Shown here: in pieces, positions 58,765-64,000 of the stretch
Layout of the letters: each line of letters starts with the position of its first letter
Position numbering within the stretch: position 1 is the stretch's first letter
Origin: Candidatus Gastranaerophilales bacterium
GTDB taxonomy: Bacteria > Cyanobacteriota > Vampirovibrionia > Gastranaerophilales > Gastranaerophilaceae
Reading direction: 5' to 3'
NCBI GenBank assembly: GCA_023662705.1
Contig: JAMPIM010000003.1
Location: 1 to 64,000 of the forward strand
Length of the DNA stretch: 64,000 nucleotides
Notes under the pieces: model-generated
What the model saw: only the letters and a program-made list of their open reading frames with translations
What the model was told of the DNA's origin: nothing
Database searches by the model: none
Translations under genes and position numbers: made by a program

Positions 58765-58792
58765 TTGATGTAGTTTTTATTTTTGTTAAAAT
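58765..58792 (+). promoter_or_regulatory. Promoter of the lysA-cdaA-yitT operon
   Basis: TTGATG (58765-58770), a 16-bp spacer and TAAAAT (58787-58792) lie 21 bases before the lysA ATG. The leader carries AAAGGG as ribosome binding site. Confidence 0.55.
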
Positions 58793-58812
58793 AGTTATAG
58801 AAAGGGAACTTT

Positions 58813-60105
58813 ATGAGCATTAACCAATCAATTAGACCGATTACTGTAGAAATGAAAAATAATCTTACAATCGGAGGGTGTGATTTGGTTGAACTCGCGC
58901 AAACATACGGAACGCCTTTGTATGTTCTGGATGAGGCAACTTTACGCGGGATTTGCAGAGAATATAAATCAGCATTCAAGGATTATCCTAATATCAAAAT
59001 GATGTATGCATCGAAGGCTCTTTGTACTCTTTCAACTTCTGCCATTATTGCTTCGGAAGGATTCGGATTCGATACTGTTTCGGCAGGTGAAATTTATACC
59101 GTGTATAAAGCGGGTGCTGATATGTCTAAGGTTCTTTTTAACGGGAATAATAAATCCCGACGCGAAATCGAACTTGCTATTGATTTGAAAGTCGGCAGAT
59201 TTTCTGTTGATAATTTCTATGAAGCTGAACTTTTGAATAAAATCGCAGAAGAAAAAGGGGTAAATGTCGATATTTTACTCAGAATTACTCCGGGGATTGA
59301 ATGCCATACACACGAATACATTCAAACAGGTCAAATTGATTCAAAATTCGGTTTTGACTTATCTCAGGCTGATGAAATAATTGATTTGATTAAAACATAT
59401 AAAAACCTTAATTTGAAAGGGCTGCACGCGCATATCGGTTCGCAAATATTTGAACTTGCGAGTTATAAAGATGAGGTTGCGACTCTTGTCAGAGAATTGA
59501 ATCGAATTAATGAAAAACACGGACTTTCTTTAAACGAGCTTAATGTCGGCGGCGGTTTAGGGGTTAAATATACCGAAGAAGACTGCCCTCCGTCAGTTGA
59601 AGAGCTTGCAGAAGCCTTTAAGCTTGCACCGAAAGAGCTTACGATTTATATTGAACCAGGAAGAAGTATCGTTTCAACATCAGGCGTAACTCTTTATACT
59701 ATAGGAAGTTCAAAACAGGTTCCGAACGGAAGAAAATACGTTGCAATTGACGGCGGAATGGCTGATAATCCTCGTCCTGCAATGTATCAGGCAAAATATA
59801 CGGCAGAGGTTGTCAACGGTAATTCTGTAAACCGAGAAAAAGAAGAGGTTACAATTGCAGGCAGATACTGCGAAAGCGGTGATATTTTGATAGAAAATAT
59901 TACGCTGCCGAAACTTGAAGCAGGAGATATTCTTTGCGTTTATAATACAGGTGCTTACACTTACTCTATGTCATCTAACTATAATCGGGTAGAAAAACCT
60001 GCAATGGTACTTGTAAATAATTCACAATCTGATATGATAGTAAATAGAGAGTCTCTTGAAGATTTAGTGTACAAAGAAAACATTCCCGATAGGTTAAGAA
60101 GATGA
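58813..60105 (+). CDS. lysA: Diaminopimelate decarboxylase
   Basis: LysA is the PLP enzyme of the last step in lysine synthesis. The 430 residues have the Lys that binds PLP in MMYASKALCT, LHAHIGSQIFE, the glycine-rich NVGGGLGVKY, EPGRSIVSTSG for phosphate, and RYCESGDILIE with the second active-site part. The stop overlaps cdaA (ATGA). Confidence 0.96.
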   Translation: MSINQSIRPITVEMKNNLTIGGCDLVELAQTYGTPLYVLDEATLRGICREYKSAFKDYPNIKMMYASKALCTLSTSAIIASEGFGFDTVSAGEIYTVYKAGADMSKVLFNGNNKSRREIELAIDLKVGRFSVDNFYEAELLNKIAEEKGVNVDILLRITPGIECHTHEYIQTGQIDSKFGFDLSQADEIIDLIKTYKNLNLKGLHAHIGSQIFELASYKDEVATLVRELNRINEKHGLSLNELNVGGGLGVKYTEEDCPPSVEELAEAFKLAPKELTIYIEPGRSIVSTSGVTLYTIGSSKQVPNGRKYVAIDGGMADNPRPAMYQAKYTAEVVNGNSVNREKEEVTIAGRYCESGDILIENITLPKLEAGDILCVYNTGAYTYSMSSNYNRVEKPAMVLVNNSQSDMIVNRESLEDLVYKENIPDRLRR

Positions 60106-60989
60106 TAGAAGGACTGATTGCTCTTATTCAAAGTGTTTTAAACCCGCTCCAGCGCTCGCTGAATTGGGTAAATATTCTTGAAATATGCTTTATAGGACTG
60201 ATTTTATTTGTTTTCTATCGTAAATTTATTAAGAATACACAGGCGGAAAATCTTGTCAAAGGGCTGTTTTTTCTGGTATTTGCATGGATTTTCAGTGAAA
60301 TCCTTATTCTTATTGATTTAAGAATCATTGGTGTTTTCTTTAAATCTCTTGTGACACTTATTGCATTGAGTTTGATTGTTATATTTCAACCTGAACTCAG
60401 ACGATTCCTTGGTTATCTGGGACAACCGGGATTCTTAAAAAGAACTTTCTTTTCTTGTGATGCTTATAAAGAAGCAACCGAAGAAGATGTCGATTTGATT
60501 AAGGAAGTTATTGAAGCTGTTAAATATTTAACTAAAACAAAAACAGGTGCATTAATTGTTTTCAAAAAAGCATTAAGCACAATTATATATTCGGATGTCG
60601 GAACCGTAATTGATGCAAAGGTTTCAGCAGAACTAATTTTGACTATTTTCCACCCGAATACACCGCTTCATGACGGAGCAATGGTTATTGACGGGAATAA
60701 AATTCATTCTGCGGGTGTGCTTTTGCCGTTGACAGAAGATCCTAAGCTCAGTTGGAAATACGGAACCCGCCACAGAGCAGCACTTGGTATGTCAGAAGTT
60801 TCTGATGCAGCATGTCTGGTTGTTTCTGAAGAAACGGGCGATGTTTCTATTTGTATGGACGGAATGCTTAAAAAATACGAAGATTTAACAACACTTAAAA
60901 CTGATTTGGAATCAATTTTGGGTATTAAGCCTGCTGATTCTGTAACAGAAAAACATAAAAATATTTTTGATATATTGAGGGGCAAATAG
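60102..60989 (+). CDS. cdaA: Diadenylate cyclase (CdaA type)
   Basis: The enzyme makes cyclic di-AMP from two ATP. After three hydrophobic segments in the first 100 residues, the DAC domain shows PLHDGAMVIDGNKIHSAGV (DGA motif) and YGTRHRAALGMSE (RHR motif), both needed for catalysis. c-di-AMP regulates potassium uptake and cell-wall balance. The usual partner CdaR is not next to it; instead lysA precedes it and a YitT protein follows. Confidence 0.94.
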   Translation: MIEGLIALIQSVLNPLQRSLNWVNILEICFIGLILFVFYRKFIKNTQAENLVKGLFFLVFAWIFSEILILIDLRIIGVFFKSLVTLIALSLIVIFQPELRRFLGYLGQPGFLKRTFFSCDAYKEATEEDVDLIKEVIEAVKYLTKTKTGALIVFKKALSTIIYSDVGTVIDAKVSAELILTIFHPNTPLHDGAMVIDGNKIHSAGVLLPLTEDPKLSWKYGTRHRAALGMSEVSDAACLVVSEETGDVSICMDGMLKKYEDLTTLKTDLESILGIKPADSVTEKHKNIFDILRGK

Positions 60990-61002
60990 AGAGGGTAAAC
61001 AA

Positions 61003-61899
61003 TTGTTTTTTCAGAAAAAAAAGCCTGCTATCAGGGTTAAGACAAAAAAAGAGATTGTACTAGAGTATATTCAAAGAGCTTTTTTTCTGATAATTGGTTC
61101 GTTTATTGTTGCTGCGGCTCTTGAATTGTTTTTATTGCCTAACAAGATTATTGACGGCGGTGTTATTGGTATTTCAATGATGGTATCTCATATTACTAAA
61201 GGTAATCTGGGTGCGATTATTTTTGCCATTAACTTTCCGTTTGTGATTCTGGCATATAAAACTCTCGGAAGAAAATTTGTATTTAATACTTTTTTTGCAA
61301 TTACAATGCTTTCAATTGCTACAAACGTGGTTTTAAGGTTTAACCATGTTACCGATGATTTATTGCTTGCAACTATTTTTGGCGGAATTCTTCTCGGTCT
61401 CGGCGTAGGTTTAATTTTACGTAATAATGCTTCGCTGGACGGAACAGAGATGGTATCTTTAAGACTTGCCAAAAAACTGAAAGTTGTTTCTGTCGGCGAA
61501 CTTTTGATGGGTATGAATCTGTTTGTATATGCAGGAGCAGGTTTCTTATTTGGATGGGATAGAGCGTTATATTCGGTTCTTACATATTATGTTGCATCAA
61601 AAGTTATTGATACCGTTATTGAAGGTCTTGATAAAGCTAAATCAGTAAGAATTGTATCTGATTTTTCTCGTGAAATAGGCGATTCAATTATGAAAGAATT
61701 GGATATCAGTGTAACTTATATGAAAACATTGGGCGGGTATTCAAGACAGGAAAAGATTTTAACATATTGCATCGTTAATAAATTTGATATGGCTAAACTT
61801 AAAGAAGTTGTTCATAATGTAGACCCGAATGCATTTATCGTAACCGAAGATGTTCACGAAGTTGAAGGCGGAAGATTCAGAAGAAAATCAAGTCATTAG
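61003..61899 (+). CDS. YitT family membrane protein
   Basis: Five or six hydrophobic segments in the first 200 residues (FFLIIGSFIVAAALELFLLP, GGVIGISMMVSHITKG, GGILLGLGVGLILRNNASLDG) match DUF161, followed by a DUF2179 domain in the last 90. The family may transport small molecules but has no proven substrate. The start is probably the TTG at 61003, with GAGAGGG upstream. It follows cdaA by 13 bases. Confidence 0.9.
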   Translation: MFFQKKKPAIRVKTKKEIVLEYIQRAFFLIIGSFIVAAALELFLLPNKIIDGGVIGISMMVSHITKGNLGAIIFAINFPFVILAYKTLGRKFVFNTFFAITMLSIATNVVLRFNHVTDDLLLATIFGGILLGLGVGLILRNNASLDGTEMVSLRLAKKLKVVSVGELLMGMNLFVYAGAGFLFGWDRALYSVLTYYVASKVIDTVIEGLDKAKSVRIVSDFSREIGDSIMKELDISVTYMKTLGGYSRQEKILTYCIVNKFDMAKLKEVVHNVDPNAFIVTEDVHEVEGGRFRRKSSH

Positions 61900-61985
61900 G
61901 CGTGTTACAAATCTTTATATTTGCGCAATTTTATTCTCTTTTATGCCTTTATATAATTAGATTAGTGTGAAATGAAGGTTTAACT

Positions 61986-62738
61986 ATGACAAATGCGCAA
62001 ATCCCGTCATATTCAGGTGTGACAATCAATATTTCAAATCCTACCGTTAATGCGACTCCTTATGTTAATGGAGCTCAGACTATTCCTGTGCAGCAGCCTC
62101 AAGTGCAGGTGGCGGAACAAATTCCTCAGGCATATCCTGCTTCTTATTATATGAATAATTATAATTACCAGCAAAATGGCGGACAAAATACATCCTCTCT
62201 TCCTCAATCAACAGATTCTGCCGTTCAGGAGCCTGCAGCAGAAGAAGATATGTCTGCATCAACAGATATAATTAACGAGCTAGATACGCGTGATGCTAAA
62301 CAGAAAGAACTTGAAGAAAACGGGAAACAAACACGTGTAACGGCGCTTACTGATGAATATATAATGTCTTTGGAAAACTATTTGAATAATCAAAATACAG
62401 ATATTCGTCTGATGGCGGCGAAAGAAATTTTGACAAGATTGGATGAAGATAAGACAAGATTTGATGATGCAGCATTGAATGCGTTACTGAATAAAATGCT
62501 TCAAGACCCGCAGAAAATTATCAGAGTAGCAGCGTTGAGCGCCTTCTCATCAGGACTTGCAAGCGGTAATGATTATACGGTTCAGCTTTTGAATAATATC
62601 CAACAAAATCCTAATTCCGATAAGGAAGATGTTGTTGAGGCAGCTAATATTTTATTAAAAATGTCAACAGATACAGAAGTCAGATATGAACCTGTTCAGA
62701 ATAATATTCCTATACAGGAAGAGGCAACGGCAGAATAA
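61986..62738 (+). CDS. Protein with disordered N-terminus and HEAT-like repeats
   Basis: Residues 1-90 are rich in Pro, Gln, Asn and Tyr and look disordered, with the opening MTNAQIPSYSGVTI. From about 115, helix pairs resemble HEAT repeats: NTDIRLMAAKEILTRL, PQKIIRVAALSAFSSG and KEDVVEAANILLKMS. This suggests a binding scaffold. TATAAT at 61952-61957 may be its -10 box. The last base of its stop is the first base of the next gene. Function unknown. Confidence 0.65.
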   Translation: MTNAQIPSYSGVTINISNPTVNATPYVNGAQTIPVQQPQVQVAEQIPQAYPASYYMNNYNYQQNGGQNTSSLPQSTDSAVQEPAAEEDMSASTDIINELDTRDAKQKELEENGKQTRVTALTDEYIMSLENYLNNQNTDIRLMAAKEILTRLDEDKTRFDDAALNALLNKMLQDPQKIIRVAALSAFSSGLASGNDYTVQLLNNIQQNPNSDKEDVVEAANILLKMSTDTEVRYEPVQNNIPIQEEATAE

Positions 62739-63175
62739 TGAAACTTGCAGCAAAAATAGCTTGTAGAACTTTAGGAACAGCGGGCATGGGAATTGCCCTC
62801 TATGATGCTGTGAATGTTGCAAATCAGTTTTCCAAAAACGGAGCTCAGAAAGAATCAGCAAAGTATCTTGAAAAAGCTTATTTTGATTCAAGAACAACTG
62901 ACACCGTGAGTTATTCAAACAAAATCATTCAGGACAAAGTTTTTGATTACAGAACAAAGAATCCTCTGCCGGCTTTATGGGGCAGAGTTAAGGGCGGAGT
63001 GGAAGGTACTCTTTATTCATTAGGAAACAGTCTTTTTCTTGTGGGCGCATCAGCATTGGCGCTCACTGCAAAAAATGTGTTTGCTAAAATAGGAGCAGCC
63101 GGAGTTGCTCTCACTGCTTGTTATAATGTCTTGCGCAGCGGTTATGGTATGGGTAAACAACATCCTATGGACTAG
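62738..63175 (+). CDS. Small membrane protein, 145 aa
   Basis: A hydrophobic stretch lies at the N-terminus (IACRTLGTAGMGIALYDAVN) and two more at about 95-115 and 118-130 (LFLVGASALALTAKNVF, AAGVALTACYNV). It overlaps the stop of the HEAT-like protein by one base, so both are translated together, and they may act as a pair at the membrane. It overlaps the convergent gene by four bases. Family unknown. Confidence 0.6.
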   Translation: MKLAAKIACRTLGTAGMGIALYDAVNVANQFSKNGAQKESAKYLEKAYFDSRTTDTVSYSNKIIQDKVFDYRTKNPLPALWGRVKGGVEGTLYSLGNSLFLVGASALALTAKNVFAKIGAAGVALTACYNVLRSGYGMGKQHPMD

Positions 63176-63552
63176 GCTTGTTTGAATTGAACAAGTTTCT
63201 TAGCAGGCCTGAGATGCTCCTTTATTGCATCCATAAATTTTGGTGCATCTTCTTTTGCAATCATTTCTGATTTGTCGGCATTATTGCTTGCTTTCCGGAG
63301 GCCTGTTTTGTCAATAAGCTGCGGTGTCATAAAGAACATTGTTAAAAATGCTGCACACAAGCCCAATACTCCTGCATGTCCCCACGAAGAAGTTTGGCTT
63401 CTTGCAAGAGCAGTTCCTAAACCGCCCGCTGCAACAGCAATTCCCCCTGCATTAATCAGGGCAATGTTTTGATTTGACACAGTTTTTCCGTACGTTCCGT
63501 TGTTCCCTCTGAATCCTGCCCGAGGGCTAAAGGCGCTTACAGGTTGAATCAT
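63172..63552 (-). CDS. Small membrane protein with N-terminal AGFRG motif
   Basis: From the chosen ATG at 63552 the protein starts MIQPVSAFSPRAGFRGNN, a variant of the shared PxFKG-like peptide. Two hydrophobic segments follow (about 30-48 and 59-75), then a charged tail. A longer frame from 63585 would add 11 residues. It is a short relative in layout to the protein at 7630-7971. Function unknown. Confidence 0.6.
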   Translation of the reverse strand: MIQPVSAFSPRAGFRGNNGTYGKTVSNQNIALINAGGIAVAAGGLGTALARSQTSSWGHAGVLGLCAAFLTMFFMTPQLIDKTGLRKASNNADKSEMIAKEDAPKFMDAIKEHLRPAKKLVQFKQA

Positions 63553-63768
63553 ACGCACACACTTTCTTTCTCTTAATACTCCCACATGTTAGCGCAAAGT
63601 TAAAGTTTTGTAACTAACTCCAAAGGATGATTTTTAAAGTGTAAAAACCACACCATTATTGGGATTCAAGGGTTTTGCTTGACTTAGTGGAATTAATTAT
63701 TAATCATCCATATAGATGTATTCGCAGGTATGAAAATCTGTAATAATGTACATGCGAGAAAATATATT

Positions 63769-64000
63769 ATGCCCTTTAGATACAGACTGCAAAAAGTTTT
63801 GGATTTCCGTATAAGGAAAAAAGAAGAACAGCTTCTGGTAGTTCAGAAAGCTCAACAGGCTGTGTATGAAGCGGAACAAAGGATTCGCGAAAACGAGCTT
63901 GAAATCCAACAAACAGTGCAAAACCGAAAAACAGCAGATTTCAGAATGATGGAATATTATGACAAATACCTCCACCATCTCTGGGATAAAGCAGAAGCTC
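63769..64000 (+). CDS. FliJ-like coiled-coil protein (N-terminal part)
   Basis: The ATG at 63769 opens a frame that runs to the window end: MPFRYRLQKVLDFRIRKKEE then a continuous heptad-rich helix rich in Gln and Glu. The start and the coiled coil match FliJ, the export chaperone of the flagellar type III system, and YscO-type relatives that bind the export ATPase. At least 77 residues are visible and the gene is cut by the edge. Whether flagellar genes follow cannot be seen. Confidence 0.6.
   Translation, partial: MPFRYRLQKVLDFRIRKKEEQLLVVQKAQQAVYEAEQRIRENELEIQQTVQNRKTADFRMMEYYDKYLHHLWDKAEA

Noticed and set aside
63700..63978. 92-codon minus-strand ORF at the right end
   Set aside because: It is antisense to the FliJ-like frame, rich in Phe, Ser and Leu, and without a ribosome binding site.
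1..64000. CRISPR arrays, insertion sequences, integrases and attachment sites
   Set aside because: I saw no spaced direct repeats, transposase motifs or terminal inverted repeats. The only protein-level repeats are YadA, TPR, SLH and HTH-like units.

Overview
This is an AT-rich, gene-dense bacterial chromosome segment with no prophage, insertion sequence or CRISPR array that I can see. The gene content points to a non-photosynthetic cyanobacterial relative of the Melainabacteria/Vampirovibrionia type, probably a gut Gastranaerophilales. The evidence is an RpoD-like sigma factor of cyanobacterial group 2 style, an SLH-domain envelope protein, a tRNA without encoded CCA, glycogen genes, a type IV prepilin, and many lineage-specific proteins that begin with a short Pro-x-Phe-Lys-Ala/Gly-like peptide. 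This placement is inference; no 16S gene is in the window.

Layout. 1-0.5 kb is the end of rpmI-rplT. 0.5-4.3 kb (minus) holds an unknown gene, a GNAT protein and a GH57 glucan enzyme. 4.4-7.2 kb is pyrH-frr-cdsA-rnc. 7.3-9.7 kb holds small lineage-specific proteins, one with an HExxH motif. Next come tRNA-Lys(CTT) and malQ. 12.0-18.5 kb is a surface-glycan island: two XRE/LicD/TagD cassettes, the second built of fusion proteins (GT2-LicD and TagD-Gfo/Idh), with a GT9 transferase between them. 18.5-25.7 kb holds dapF, hisS, an HExxH protein, an SLH protein, a Stealth phosphotransferase, a sigma factor and ribD. 25.7-28.3 kb has two membrane-anchored AAA+ paralogues. 28.4-35.6 kb has a lineage-specific secreted or structural candidate, aspS, a small XRE unit, pgeF and two paralogous membrane proteins. 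36-37.2 kb is glgC.

37.4-39.6 kb holds the most striking gene: a type IV prepilin N-terminus joined to about sixteen YadA-head repeats and a C-terminal S74 self-cleaving chaperone, behind a structured leader. 39.6-48.6 kb has a DUF1653 unit, a PMVK-like kinase, an 882-residue protein with about eight tandem helix-turn-helix-like repeats, yidD, ychF, comF and an HNH-motif protein. 48.7-64 kb is mostly housekeeping (ctpA, recJ, nth, argS, lysA, cdaA, yitT) with small unknowns, ending in a FliJ-like coiled coil cut by the window edge.

How the parts relate. GlgC, GH57 and MalQ make or remodel alpha-glucan. LicD, TagD, GT9, GT2, Gfo/Idh and Stealth proteins suggest phospho-decorated surface polymers under local XRE control. 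At least twelve proteins of quite different types (MalQ, AAA+, HNH, tandem HTH, HExxH, membrane proteins) share the N-terminal PxF[K/T/R/Q][A/G/S] motif, which I regard as the best candidate for an undescribed sorting or docking system. Several genes without a Shine-Dalgarno sequence have a -10 hexamer exactly 6 nt before the start codon, which suggests leaderless mRNAs.
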